This document shows, in pieces, positions 1 to 8,821 of a stretch of DNA of 51,771 nucleotides. Position numbers and translations under genes: made by a program. Origin of the DNA: Nocardioides agariphilus (GTDB lineage: Bacteria > Actinomycetota > Actinomycetes > Propionibacteriales > Nocardioidaceae); assembly GCF_015352445.1 (NCBI RefSeq), contig NZ_JADKPO010000032.1, positions 1-51,771 of the forward strand, written 5' to 3'. Under the pieces are notes generated by a model that saw only the letters and a program-made list of their open reading frames with translations, was not told where the DNA came from and did not search any database. Every line of letters starts with the position of its first letter. Position 1 is the first letter of the stretch.

Positions 1-209
1 GCGCGCCTTCCTCAACCAGCGGGGGTTGTTGTTGGTTGAGGAGGTTGCGCAGCAACCGTCTCGAAACCATGGGGGTGGTCGGCGTTGTCTGGTTTCGAGA
101 CAGGCGCTGGCGCGCCTTCCTCAACCAGCGGGGGTTGTTGTTGGTTGAGGAGGTTGCGCAGCAACCGTCTCGAAACCATGGGGGTGGTCGGCGTTGTCTG
201 GTTTCGAGC
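1..209. repeat. Two tandem copies of a 109-bp intergenic repeat
   Basis: Positions 1-109 and 110-209 are near-identical; the second copy ends at the common ggtttcgag and then diverges. Each unit is an imperfect palindrome: tggtttcgagac at 90-101 is mirrored by gtctcgaaacca at 167-178, and cctcaacca by tggttgagg nearer the centre. The core ggtttcgagacaggcgctg plus ccttcctcaaccagcg recurs in the 81-bp repeats at the right end of the window. It lies just after the stop of the leftward MDR gene, so a transcript end or REP-like structure is plausible. No protein is likely here although frames are open. Confidence 0.9.
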
Positions 210-213
210 GAGG

Positions 214-1224
214 CTAGGGCCGGGTGGTGATGGCGACCTTCCCCTGGACCGATCCGGACTCCAACTGCCGCACCGCCAGGGGGGCGTCCGCCAGCGAGTA
301 CGTGCGGTCGATGCGGGGGACGACCTGGCCGGCTTCGACCAGCTCGGTGAGCCGCTCGTAGTCGCTGCCACGTTCCTTGGTCACCAGCAGTGCCAGCTTC
401 TGCCGCAGGAAGGGCGAGAGGAGCGCGCCACGGAGCTGACGCCCCATCCCGGTCACCGCGCCGGCCGACTCGCCGCCCACGAAGACCGCAGTACCGCGCG
501 GCTTGAGCGCCTTGCGGAGCCGACGCAGCGACGGGTTGCCCGCGATGTCGAGGATGAGGTCGTAGCGGGCGGCGACCTCGGCGAAGTCGTCGCGGGTGTA
601 GTCGAGGACGTGGTCGGCGCCGAGAGAGGCGACCAGCTGCATCTTGCTCGTGCTGCACACGCCGGTGACCTCGGCGCCGAACGCCTTGGCCAGCTGGACC
701 GCGTAGCTGCCGACGCCGCCCGAGGCGCCGAGCACGAGGACGGACTGTCCGGCGCGTACACCGCCGACATCGACGAGCGCGCGGAGCGCGGTGGCCGCCG
801 AGACGGGCACGACAGCCGCCTCGGTGAACGACAGGTTGGCCGGCTTGGGCGCCAGCTGGGACTCGCGGGCCCGTGCGTACTCGGCGAACGAGCCCGGTGC
901 GACGCCGTACACCTCGTCGCCGATGGCGAAGCGCGTGACGGCCGAGCCGACGGCGACGACGCGACCCGCGACGTCGCGACCCAGGACGGGGTTCTTGGGA
1001 CGACGAAGGCCCATGGCAAGGCGGACGGCGTAGGGCTTTCCCGTCATCAGGTGCTCGGTGCCGCGGTCGAGCCCGGCTGCGTGCACCTGCACGAGGACGT
1101 CGTGGTCGCCGATCTCCGGGCGGGGCACCTCTGCGAGGCGCAAGACCTCGGACGTCCCGTAGCGGTCCTGGACGACGGCACGCATGGTCCCCGTGGTCGT
1201 CCCCGTGCTGATCGATGTGCTCAT
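214..1224 (-). CDS. Zinc-independent MDR alcohol dehydrogenase / quinone oxidoreductase-like
   Basis: A 336-residue medium-chain dehydrogenase/reductase, expected to reduce quinones, enals or ketones with NAD(P)H in the cytoplasm. The N-terminal GroES-like domain carries VLGRDVAGRVVAVG, and the Rossmann domain has the nucleotide loop VLVLGASGGVGSYAVQLAKA followed by LGADHVLDY, typical of the QOR/RTN4IP1 branch. The cysteine cluster of the structural zinc site is not seen. The start at 1224 is chosen because gaggag lies about nine bases upstream; the open frame extends to 1359 but that part reads across the upstream gene. It follows the DJ-1-like gene by 28 bases on the same strand, so the two probably form an operon. 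Substrate unknown. Confidence 0.88.
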   Translation of the reverse strand: MSTSISTGTTTGTMRAVVQDRYGTSEVLRLAEVPRPEIGDHDVLVQVHAAGLDRGTEHLMTGKPYAVRLAMGLRRPKNPVLGRDVAGRVVAVGSAVTRFAIGDEVYGVAPGSFAEYARARESQLAPKPANLSFTEAAVVPVSAATALRALVDVGGVRAGQSVLVLGASGGVGSYAVQLAKAFGAEVTGVCSTSKMQLVASLGADHVLDYTRDDFAEVAARYDLILDIAGNPSLRRLRKALKPRGTAVFVGGESAGAVTGMGRQLRGALLSPFLRQKLALLVTKERGSDYERLTELVEAGQVVPRIDRTYSLADAPLAVRQLESGSVQGKVAITTRP

Positions 1225-1252
1225 GGGTGTGATCTCCTCTCGGTTCCGGTGG

Positions 1253-1849
1253 CTACACCGGGGGCTGGGGGTCGTACTGGATGGAGCGACGTACGTCGCG
1301 GGCGCGCTCGTCACTAGTGAGACGAGCCACCAGGTGCAGGGACATGTCGATGCCGGCACTCACGCCGGCGCTGGTGACCAGGTCCCCGTCGTCGACGAAG
1401 CGCGCCTTGACGTCGGTGATGACGGTCGGGTCGAGCTCGGACAGCAGGTTCAGCGAGGCCCAGTGCGTGGTGGCGCGCCGACCGACCAGCAACCCGGCAG
1501 CCGCGTAGACGAGGCTGCCGGTGCAGACCGAGGCCATCAGCGGGACCGACGCGCGCTGCTGCCGGACCCACTCCAGGTGAGTCTGGTCGCGCAGCATCGG
1601 ACGCGTGCCGGGGCCGCCGGGATGGATCAGTACGTCGAGGGCGGGCGCGTCGAGCATCGAGTAGTGCGCGCCGATGGTCAGGGTCTTGGCGGCGACCACG
1701 GGAGCGCCGTCGGCCGAGAAGCAGAAGGCGTTCCACCCGTCGTCGGGGTGCTCCTGGGTCCAGGCGGACAGCACCTCCCAAGGGCCGACGGCGTCGAGCT
1801 CCTCGACCCCGTCGAAGACGAGGATCCCGATGTTGCGTCGCTGCTTCAT
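1253..1849 (-). CDS. DJ-1/PfpI family protein
   Basis: A 198-residue protein of the DJ-1/PfpI superfamily. It opens with NIGILVFDGVEELDAVGPWE, the layout of the isonitrile-hydratase and GlxA-N-terminal branch, and has the nucleophile elbow ASVCTGSLVYAAAGLL with the conserved Cys, followed by ATTHWASL. There is no C-terminal AraC helix-turn-helix, so it is the free enzyme or chaperone-like form and not a GlxA regulator. Start at 1849 has gggag upstream. First gene of a two-gene leftward unit with the MDR oxidoreductase, divergent from the LuxR regulator at 1981, which may control it (inference). The exact reaction (isonitrile hydratase, glyoxalase-like or other) cannot be assigned. Confidence 0.85.
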   Translation of the reverse strand: MKQRRNIGILVFDGVEELDAVGPWEVLSAWTQEHPDDGWNAFCFSADGAPVVAAKTLTIGAHYSMLDAPALDVLIHPGGPGTRPMLRDQTHLEWVRQQRASVPLMASVCTGSLVYAAAGLLVGRRATTHWASLNLLSELDPTVITDVKARFVDDGDLVTSAGVSAGIDMSLHLVARLTSDERARDVRRSIQYDPQPPV

Positions 1850-1968
1850 GAGCACTCCCGGTGTCGCGGTGGTGGCGGGCTTCTTGCTCGAATCCTGATC
1901 TCGCGCCGACGGAATCGCCCCGGTCAAAGGGCCAGGATCGACAGGGTCCCGACCGGTGGTGCAACGTG

Positions 1969-1974
1969 TACGTT
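1969..1974 (+). promoter_or_regulatory. Candidate -10 element of a leaderless LuxR-regulator transcript
   Basis: TACGTT fits TANNNT and ends exactly six bases before the GTG at 1981. The same six-base spacing occurs at five other genes in the window. This decides the start at 1981 over the in-frame GTGs further upstream (1861, 1966). Confidence 0.5.
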
Positions 1975-1980
1975 CGTCGC

Positions 1981-4701
1981 GTGCTGGTGGGCCGTGAGCG
2001 CGAGATGGCGCGCTTCACAGCGCTCGTCGAGGCGGCCCGCAACGGCACGGCTGGCTGCGTCGTCGTGCGGGGAGAGCCTGGGATCGGGAAGTCGGTCCTG
2101 ATCGACGAGGCCGTGGCCGCGGTGGGAGAGGCGACCGTCCTGCGCACCCAGGGCCTCGAGGTCGAGGCGCCGCTGGCGTTCGCCGCCCTGCACCGGCTCC
2201 TTCGCCCGCTGGATCGGCTGCGCGGCCAGCTGCCCGGACCGCAGGCCCGGGCGCTGCGGGTGGCCTTCGGGGAGGAGGACGGCACCTCGGTCGAGCCGTT
2301 CCTCATCGGGGTCGCGACCCTGTCGCTGCTCACGGCAGCAGCCGAGGAGAGCCTGGTCGTCTGCGTGGTCGACGACGCCCACTGGCTGGATGCCGCGACG
2401 GCGGCCGCCTTGCTGTTCAGCGCGCGCCGGCTGGGGGCGGACCGCGTCGCCATGGTCTTCGCGGCCCGTGAGGGGGAGTGGGCAGGCTTCGACCCGCAAG
2501 GGCTGGCCGAGATCGTGCTCACGGGTCTCGACGACCAGGCCTCTCGCGCTCTGCTCGCCGACAGGTGGGGCGAGGCTCCCGCGATCGCGGTGACCGACCG
2601 GCTGATCGCCGAGACGCGCGGCAACCCGCTGGCACTGGTCGAGCTGCCCAGCGAGCTCACGCCGAGCCAGCTGCAAGGCACCTCGGAGCTGCCGGCCCAG
2701 CTGCACCTGACCGACCGCGTCGAGCAGGTCTTCCTCGACCGCAGCCGCCGCCTGCCGGCGACCGTGCAGTCGGTCCTGCTGCTGGCAGCAGCCGACGACA
2801 CCGGCGATCTCGACACCATCAGACGTGCCTCGAACCGTCTCGGCCTCCCGGAGGCGGCGCTGCCCGAAGCCGTGGCCTCGGGGCTGCTGGTGTCCGACGC
2901 GACGTCGTGCTCGGTGCGGCATCCCCTGGTGCGATCGGCGATCTACCAGGCGGCGTCCGCGTCCGAGCGACGCCAGGTCCACCTGGCGTTGGCCGAGGTG
3001 CTCGCCGGCTCGGGGGACCCGGATCGCGAGACCTGGCACCGTGCGTTCGCCGCCGAGGGACCCGACCAGTCACTGGTGTCCGCCCTCGAGCTCGTCGGCA
3101 CCCGAGCGCTGCGCAGGGGTGGCTACGTCGCCGCGCTGGCGGCGTACGAACGGGCGGCCGGCCTCTCGACGGATCAGGCCCAGCGCGCCGGGCTCACCTT
3201 CGCAGCCGCTCGCAGCGCCTGGGCGTGTGGGCAGGCCGCCCATGCTCAGGCACTGCTGACCACTGCGCGGGAGCTGTCGGTCGACCCGCTCCTGCTCTGC
3301 GACATCGCTCGGGTGCGCGGGCACATCGAGGTCAACGTCGGTTCGGCCCCGGAGGCGCACCGGATCTTCGTCGAGGCGGCCCACGCGGTGCTCGCCTCGG
3401 ACCCGGGCCGGGCCCTCGAGACCGGCGTCGCGGCGGCTGTGATGCGCACGTTCGGTGCCGACAGCGGCACGCCCCTGCGCGCGGCAGACCTGCTGGCAGC
3501 GACCGAAGCCGACCAAACGGCGCGCACCAGGTGTCTGCGCCACCTCCTGGTCGCCATGACCCACACCGCCCAGGGCGAGTGGCGCGCGGCCGTGGAGGCT
3601 CTGGACCTCGCGCTCGACGTCGGCGAGCAGGTCGATGACCGCGATGTCCTCTGGAACCTGGGGAACGCCGCACTCCAGCTTGGGGATGATCGACGCCAGC
3701 AGCAGTTCTACTCCTTCGCCCTGTCGCGTGCCCGAGAGGCCGGCGCCGTCACTGCCGTCGTCTACTGCCTGCAGCGGCTGTGCTTCGGGTACTACCTGGC
3801 GGGCGACCTCGTCGCGCTCCGCGTGGCCGCTGAGGAGGCCCTCGCCCTTGCCTCGAGCATCGGTCAACGAGCGATGACCGCTCTCCCCGTGGCGTGGCTG
3901 ACGATGCTGGCCGCACTGCAGGGCAGCGACGAGTACGACGACCTGGTGCAGCGCCTGGAGGAGGTCGTCGCGGCCTCCCCGCTCGGCATCACGGCCGATC
4001 CGGTGCACGACCTGGCGCGCTGGGCAGCCGGCATCCGCGCAGCGGGTGCCGGGGACGCCACGGGTGCCCTGCACCAGCTCACGCGGCTGCGCGTTCCGGT
4101 GTTCGCGCGGATGGCCGATCCCGAGCGCATCGAGGCGGCGACCCGCTGCCATGAGATCGAAGCGGCCCGCGACCGGACCGAGGAGCTGGCCAGGTTCGCC
4201 GAGTCCACCGGCCGGCGCTGGGCACTGGCGAGCGTCGCCTTCGGGCGGGCGCTGACGGCCGAGCCGGACGAGGCCGAGGCGTACTTCGCCGAGGCCCTCT
4301 CGCACCACGCCCTCGCGGACCGGCCCCTGGACCAGGCGCGCACCCGGCTCGCGTACGGCGAGTGGCTGCGCCGGGCGCAACGCCGGGTCGATGCCCGCAC
4401 TCACCTTCGTCACGCCGCTGAGACCTTCCAGGACCTCCGGGCCGAAGCATTGGCCGACCGCGCCAACCAGGAACTACGGGCATCCGGGGAGACCGCGCGG
4501 AAGCGCGACCCGTCGACGCTGGTCGACCTCACCCAGATGGAGCTCAAGGTCGCCCAGCTGGTGAGCTCGGGCATGTCCAACAAGGAGGTCGCCGCCCAGT
4601 GCTGGATCTCCCCCAGGACCGTGGCCTTCCACCTGCGCAACGTCTTCGCCAAGGCGGGCATCACCTCGCGAGGTGAGCTGGCCAGGCTCGACCTGGGCTG
4701 A
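1981..4701 (+). CDS. LuxR-family transcriptional regulator with AAA ATPase domain (LAL type)
   Basis: A 906-residue large ATP-binding LuxR regulator. Residues 31-38 are the Walker A GEPGIGKS; VVDDAHWLD near 129-137 is the Walker B region of a STAND-type NTPase; a long helical, probably TPR-like, middle follows; residues about 850-905 form the LuxR/GerE helix-turn-helix (LTQMELKVAQLVSSGMSNKE, then SPRTVAFHLRNVFAKAG). The start at 1981 gives VLVGREREM, the usual N-terminus for this family, and matches a leaderless promoter. It is divergent from the DJ-1/MDR pair and upstream of the hydrolase/exporter genes; it probably controls one or both sets in response to an unknown ligand (inference). Confidence 0.92.
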   Translation: MLVGREREMARFTALVEAARNGTAGCVVVRGEPGIGKSVLIDEAVAAVGEATVLRTQGLEVEAPLAFAALHRLLRPLDRLRGQLPGPQARALRVAFGEEDGTSVEPFLIGVATLSLLTAAAEESLVVCVVDDAHWLDAATAAALLFSARRLGADRVAMVFAAREGEWAGFDPQGLAEIVLTGLDDQASRALLADRWGEAPAIAVTDRLIAETRGNPLALVELPSELTPSQLQGTSELPAQLHLTDRVEQVFLDRSRRLPATVQSVLLLAAADDTGDLDTIRRASNRLGLPEAALPEAVASGLLVSDATSCSVRHPLVRSAIYQAASASERRQVHLALAEVLAGSGDPDRETWHRAFAAEGPDQSLVSALELVGTRALRRGGYVAALAAYERAAGLSTDQAQRAGLTFAAARSAWACGQAAHAQALLTTARELSVDPLLLCDIARVRGHIEVNVGSAPEAHRIFVEAAHAVLASDPGRALETGVAAAVMRTFGADSGTPLRAADLLAATEADQTARTRCLRHLLVAMTHTAQGEWRAAVEALDLALDVGEQVDDRDVLWNLGNAALQLGDDRRQQQFYSFALSRAREAGAVTAVVYCLQRLCFGYYLAGDLVALRVAAEEALALASSIGQRAMTALPVAWLTMLAALQGSDEYDDLVQRLEEVVAASPLGITADPVHDLARWAAGIRAAGAGDATGALHQLTRLRVPVFARMADPERIEAATRCHEIEAARDRTEELARFAESTGRRWALASVAFGRALTAEPDEAEAYFAEALSHHALADRPLDQARTRLAYGEWLRRAQRRVDARTHLRHAAETFQDLRAEALADRANQELRASGETARKRDPSTLVDLTQMELKVAQLVSSGMSNKEVAAQCWISPRTVAFHLRNVFAKAGITSRGELARLDLG

Positions 4702-4818
4702 CCCACCGGGTGGCCGTGCACATCCTGGCCATCTGGCCGGGGTGAGCATGCGCCGACCGGCGCACTCTCGACGCAGTGCTCAACACGAGCCCACCTCCAC
4801 TGCGAGAGCGAGAGAGCC

Positions 4819-6174
4819 ATGAGCGTCGACCTCCACCACACGGCACGACCCGGTGCGTCCACCGAGAGCACCTCGCGACTGACGCGAGTGACCCTCGGCT
4901 CGCTCGCCGCTGGCGCGGCGGCAGCGCTCTTGCTGTCCGTCGTGGTGTTCCCGGGAGCCACCGAGGCCGTCATCACCGGGTCGCTCCTGGTCGGCTTCGC
5001 GATCGGCTGGGCGATGCTCGCCCTCGTCTCGAGCCGCCGGACAACGCAGCCGCAGTCCTGGGCCAAGGTTCCGGCGATCGCGATGGCGGCGACCGGCATC
5101 GCCCTCCAGGCGATCTCGCCGGCAGACGCTGCGCTCACGGCGCTCAACTGGATCTGGCCGCTGCCCCTGCTGGCCCTCGTCGTCTGGATCGCGGTGCAGG
5201 TGCGCCGGTCCATGCCGGGATTCGGGCGCTGGCTCCTGGCACCGGTCCTCCTCGTCCTCGCGTTCGCGTCGGTGGGAGCCACCGTCGAGAACGTGTCCTC
5301 GCTCGGCGACTCGAGCCCCCGCCCGGCGCCCGGCGACACCTACACCGTCGGCGATCACCGGTTGCACATCGACTGTCGCGGGCACGGCACGCCGATCGTC
5401 GTCCTGTTCAACGGCCTCGGCGAGATCTCCGCATCGTGGGCGCGCATCACCGAGAAGGTCGCCGACACCACCCGCGTCTGTGCCTACGACCGCGCAGGCG
5501 AAGGCTGGAGCGACGACGTGTCAGAGCCGCAGGACGGTGTCGCCGCCGCCGAGGACCTCCACGCCCTGCTGGCAGCGGCTGGTGAGCAGGGGCCCTTCGT
5601 GCTGGCCGGGCACTCCATCGGCGGGCCCTACGCGATGACCTACGCCGAGCTCTACCCGGACGACGTGGCCGGGGCGGTGATGCTCGACAGCTCCAGCCCG
5701 TTCCAGCTCACGGCCGTGCCGAGCTACCCCATGCAGTACGCCTTGATGCGGCGCGGGCTCGCCTTGATGCCCACCCTCGCCCGCATCGGCCTGGGTCCTG
5801 TGATCAGCGCGGGGTCGCACCTACCGACCGACCAAGCCGACGTCGTCGACGCCATGAACGCGACCCCCCGGGCGATGCGAGTCGCCCGTGACGAGCTGTC
5901 GGTGATCCCGGTGGTGTTCGAGCAGGCCCAGTCGCTCACGTCGTTGGGCGACCGGCCGCTGGTCGTGCTGACCAGCTCCGAGCAGGCGGGCACCGAGGGT
6001 TGGACCCCAGCCCAGGATCGCATCGCCGCACTCTCGACGGACTCGCAGCACCGCGTCGTCGAGTCCACCCATGCCGGCATGGTCGACGACCCGCACGGGT
6101 CGGCCGAGTCCGCGCGCGCCATCTCGTCGGTCGTCATGGCTGTCCGCACGGGCACGCCCCTGACCGCTTCCTGA
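4819..6174 (+). CDS. Membrane-anchored alpha/beta hydrolase
   Basis: A 451-residue protein with about five hydrophobic segments in residues 23-160 followed by an alpha/beta hydrolase domain. The hydrolase part starts near DHRLHIDCRGHG, has an oxyanion-region FNGLGEISASW, AYDRAGEGWSD, and the nucleophile elbow GHSIGG with Ser266; a late H in STHAGMVDDP is the likely catalytic histidine. Start at 4819 has gagagag just upstream. A soluble-type hydrolase fused behind several membrane spans would sit at the membrane face. It lies 117 bases after the LuxR gene and 39 before a DHA2 exporter, so an induced hydrolase-plus-efflux unit is plausible. Substrate unknown. Confidence 0.87.
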   Translation: MSVDLHHTARPGASTESTSRLTRVTLGSLAAGAAAALLLSVVVFPGATEAVITGSLLVGFAIGWAMLALVSSRRTTQPQSWAKVPAIAMAATGIALQAISPADAALTALNWIWPLPLLALVVWIAVQVRRSMPGFGRWLLAPVLLVLAFASVGATVENVSSLGDSSPRPAPGDTYTVGDHRLHIDCRGHGTPIVVLFNGLGEISASWARITEKVADTTRVCAYDRAGEGWSDDVSEPQDGVAAAEDLHALLAAAGEQGPFVLAGHSIGGPYAMTYAELYPDDVAGAVMLDSSSPFQLTAVPSYPMQYALMRRGLALMPTLARIGLGPVISAGSHLPTDQADVVDAMNATPRAMRVARDELSVIPVVFEQAQSLTSLGDRPLVVLTSSEQAGTEGWTPAQDRIAALSTDSQHRVVESTHAGMVDDPHGSAESARAISSVVMAVRTGTPLTAS

Positions 6175-6213
6175 CCTCGTTCATCGCCCCACTCACATCG
6201 AAGGAGCACCGTC

Positions 6214-7668
6214 ATGTCCGAAACCCACGCCCACCACTCACGCGCCACCGTCGACGACGAGCAAGGACCTCGCAGGTCCTGGGCTCTGCTCGTCGTCGCA
6301 CTCGCCGCCCAGATCCTCGTCGTCCTCGACATCTCGGTGGTCAACACCGCGCTCCCCACGATCGGACGCGCCCTCGACCTCGCCGGTGGCGACCTGCAGT
6401 GGGTCGTCACGGCCTACGTGATGATGTCCGGCGGCGCGCTGCTCCTCGGCGGCCGGATCTCCGACCTGCTCTCGCGACGCGGGGTCTTCCTGACCGGTCT
6501 CGGACTCTTCACCGTGGCCTCGCTGGTCAGCGGGGTCGCCGAGACCGGGCCCCAGCTGATCGCCGCCCGCGCCGTCCAGGGGTTGAGCGCTGCTCTGCTC
6601 ACACCGTCGGCGCTCTCGCTGATCACCACGACGTACTCCGGGGCGCAGCGCAAGGCCGCTCTCGCTATCTGGGGTGCCGTGGGCAGCCTCGGCGTCGCGG
6701 CCGGTGTGCTGGTCGGCGGTGCCATCACGACCTGGACCAGCTGGCAGTTCATCTTCTGGGTCAACGGCCCCATCGGGCTGGTCGCCCTCGTCGTCGGTAG
6801 CCGGATCATCGCCAAGGACGCCGTCAGCCGTCCGAGCCTCTCGGCCTTCGACATCCCGGGTGCCGTCACGGTCATCGCCGGTCTCGCCACGCTGGTCTAC
6901 GCACTCGGCGGCACCGCCACCCACGGCTGGTGGTCGGTGCGCACCGTGGTCACGCTGGCGGTCGCCGTCTCGCTGCTGATCGTGTTCCTCCGGATCGAGC
7001 GACGTGCCGCCAAGCCGCTGTTCCCGCCCCACGTCTGGAAGCTGGACAGCCTGGTCTCCGGGACCGCCGTGATGCTCGGCGTGACCGGCATCCTGGTCGG
7101 CGCCGTGTTCTTGACCTCGATCTTCTTGCAGACGGTGCTCGGCTACTCGGCACTGCGGACCGGTATCGCGTTCCTGCCGTTCGCGCTCGCCATCACGGTC
7201 GGCGCGGTGCTGGCCAAGCACCTGCTCGCGCACCTGTCGCCGCGCACTGTGGCGACCGCGGGCCTGGCCGTCGTGGCCGTTGCCTCCGGCGTGCTCGCCA
7301 TGGCCGGCGCCGACGCCCACTACGCAGCCGACCTGCTGCCCGGTCTGCTCGCGTCCGGACTCGGCGTCGGCATGGTGTTCGTCCCGGTCTCGGTGACCTC
7401 GCTGTCCGGTATCCCGGCTTCCCACGCGGGAGTCGCCTCCGGATTCTTGATGACCGGCCACGAGATCGGCGCAGCGCTCGGGGTTGCGGTCCTGTCCGCG
7501 ATCGCCAGCACCGCCGGCTCGCTCGTCTCGGCGCAGGGCGCGGCCGACGCGTTCTCGCGCGGGTTCGTCGGCGCGGCAGCGATGGCGGCCGTGGTCGCGG
7601 TGTTCGCACTCGTCCGGATGCCTGCCGCTCGCGTCGCCGACGGCGGCGGACACCTCCACCTGCACTGA
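6214..7668 (+). CDS. MFS drug exporter, DHA2 (EmrB/QacA) family
   Basis: A 484-residue integral membrane transporter of the 14-helix DHA2 class, exporting hydrophobic compounds in exchange for protons. It shows VLDISVVNTALPTIGRAL in helix 1, WVVTAYVMMSGGALLLGGRI in the helix 2 to loop 2-3 region, and the motif C-like VGSLGVAAGVLVGG in helix 5. The start at 6214 has a clear aaggag eight bases upstream. It ends with a His-rich tail. It follows the hydrolase by 39 bases and precedes the CPBP protease gene by 13, so co-transcription is likely. The exported compound is not predictable. Confidence 0.93.
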   Translation: MSETHAHHSRATVDDEQGPRRSWALLVVALAAQILVVLDISVVNTALPTIGRALDLAGGDLQWVVTAYVMMSGGALLLGGRISDLLSRRGVFLTGLGLFTVASLVSGVAETGPQLIAARAVQGLSAALLTPSALSLITTTYSGAQRKAALAIWGAVGSLGVAAGVLVGGAITTWTSWQFIFWVNGPIGLVALVVGSRIIAKDAVSRPSLSAFDIPGAVTVIAGLATLVYALGGTATHGWWSVRTVVTLAVAVSLLIVFLRIERRAAKPLFPPHVWKLDSLVSGTAVMLGVTGILVGAVFLTSIFLQTVLGYSALRTGIAFLPFALAITVGAVLAKHLLAHLSPRTVATAGLAVVAVASGVLAMAGADAHYAADLLPGLLASGLGVGMVFVPVSVTSLSGIPASHAGVASGFLMTGHEIGAALGVAVLSAIASTAGSLVSAQGAADAFSRGFVGAAAMAAVVAVFALVRMPAARVADGGGHLHLH

Positions 7669-7681
7669 GAGGCGGAGTCCG

Positions 7682-8821
7682 ATGAGGGCCGCTGACAGCC
7701 GGCGCGTGGGCGAGGCGGTGGGGTTCGTCGCCACCTGGGTGCTCCTGGGGTACCTGCTCCAGGGCAACGCCGATCTCTACCTCCTGCTGGGGATTCCCCT
7801 CACGATCGCCTTCCAGGTCCTGGTGCGCCGCCGGCCGGTGCGTGAGCTGTGGGTCCGCGACGCGACCCGGTTCGTGCTCGACCGGCGGGGCTGGGTGCTG
7901 GCCCTGCTGCTGGCACTCACGCCTGCGTACTTCGGGACGCAGGCCCTCATCGAGGGTGACTGGTCACTGACCGGCTGGTACGCCGCAGCTGTCGCGGGCG
8001 CCGCCGCGGCAGCCTTCGCGGTGCGATCCAGCACGGTGAGTGCCGTCGTACGCTCCGCCGCGCTTCCCCTGGCCGTAGGTGTCGTCGGCAACGTCGTCGT
8101 GCTCGGTGGCGCCCACCTCGCCACCGGCACGTCGGTCGACGTGGTCGCGATGCTCGGAGCGGCGCTCAAGTCACTGGCGCTCTACTTCCCGCTGACCTTC
8201 GTGATCGAGGAGGTGGCGTTCAGGGGTGCGCTGGACGCGCACGTGCACCACCCGGGCGAAATCCGCGGATGGTCGACCGCTCTCCTCGTCTCGGCGCTGT
8301 GGGGGCTCTGGCACCTGCCGGTCTCGAGCGGCCTGCCGTTCCCCGTCCTCGTCCTCTCACTGGTGGTGTGGCACTGCCTGGTCGGCGTACCGCTCTCGTT
8401 CGCCTGGCGGCGCAGCGGAAACCTGGCCGGCCCCGCACTCGCCCACGCCGGCCTCGACGCCGTCCGCAACGCGCTCATGCTCGGCCTCCGAGTGCAGGGA
8501 CAGACCCGGTCGAACCTGGCCATTCGGCCGGTTCGAGCGATCGCGGTCGGCGGGAGCGTGGAGCCACGAGCCAACCACGGCCCGGACCAGATCGAACCAG
8601 ACCAGACAAGGCGTGATCACGATGGACGCTCAGCCCACGATCTCGGAGTCCCCCCGGCACTCGGCCCTCTCCCACGGCGGTCCGGTGGTCTGCTGGTGCG
8701 GCCAGGACATCGAGCACCTGCAGGCGTCGTACTGCCCTCGTTGTGGCACCGCGTTCCGGCGCACCGCCACTGCCGGGACGTCCGCACTCGGTCTGGCTGC
8801 GTGACGACGTGTCCGCCGTGA
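7682..8821 (+). CDS. CPBP-family intramembrane metalloprotease, with an unusual C-terminal extension
   Basis: A CPBP/CAAX-like (Abi-type) membrane protease of 379 residues as read. The three family motifs are present: EEVAFRG near residue 175, LWGLWHLP, and HAGLDAVRN, which together form the metal and catalytic site within the membrane. The start at 7682 is 13 bases after the exporter stop with ggcggag upstream. The recognisable domain ends near residue 275 (about base 8505); the last 100 or so residues are Pro/Arg/His-rich, and from 8622 they run out of frame over a convincing small gene. The extension may result from a lost stop codon, so the true functional end is uncertain. Role (peptide processing, immunity or other) unknown. 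Confidence 0.82.
   Translation: MRAADSRRVGEAVGFVATWVLLGYLLQGNADLYLLLGIPLTIAFQVLVRRRPVRELWVRDATRFVLDRRGWVLALLLALTPAYFGTQALIEGDWSLTGWYAAAVAGAAAAAFAVRSSTVSAVVRSAALPLAVGVVGNVVVLGGAHLATGTSVDVVAMLGAALKSLALYFPLTFVIEEVAFRGALDAHVHHPGEIRGWSTALLVSALWGLWHLPVSSGLPFPVLVLSLVVWHCLVGVPLSFAWRRSGNLAGPALAHAGLDAVRNALMLGLRVQGQTRSNLAIRPVRAIAVGGSVEPRANHGPDQIEPDQTRRDHDGRSAHDLGVPPALGPLPRRSGGLLVRPGHRAPAGVVLPSLWHRVPAHRHCRDVRTRSGCVTTCPP
8510..8536. promoter_or_regulatory. Inverted repeat, possible hairpin or operator
   Basis: tcgaacctggcc, loop attc, then ggccggttcga: arms pair over 11 bases with one bulged t. It sits exactly where the conserved CPBP domain ends and before the small zinc-ribbon gene. No T-run follows, so a classic terminator is not proven; it could be an operator or processing site. 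Confidence 0.45.
8622..8804 (+). CDS. Small zinc-ribbon protein (60 aa)
   Basis: A 60-residue protein beginning MDAQPTISESP. It has CWCGQDIEHL, ten residues later CPRCGTAF, a four-cysteine arrangement suited to one zinc ion. Codon third positions are mostly G or C, whereas the overlapping CPBP tail in another frame is Pro/Arg-rich; this favours the small gene as the real coding frame. Upstream aaggcgtg may act as a weak ribosome site. Its stop is four bases before the GTG of the next exporter, suggesting translational coupling. No family recognised; a small regulator or adaptor of the exporter is possible (inference). Confidence 0.65.
   Translation: MDAQPTISESPRHSALSHGGPVVCWCGQDIEHLQASYCPRCGTAFRRTATAGTSALGLAA

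Noticed and set aside
1861-1980. Upstream start for the LuxR regulator at GTG 1861 or 1966
   Set aside because: The extra N-terminus is not family-like, the earliest start is only 11 bases from the divergent gene, and the leaderless promoter fits 1981.
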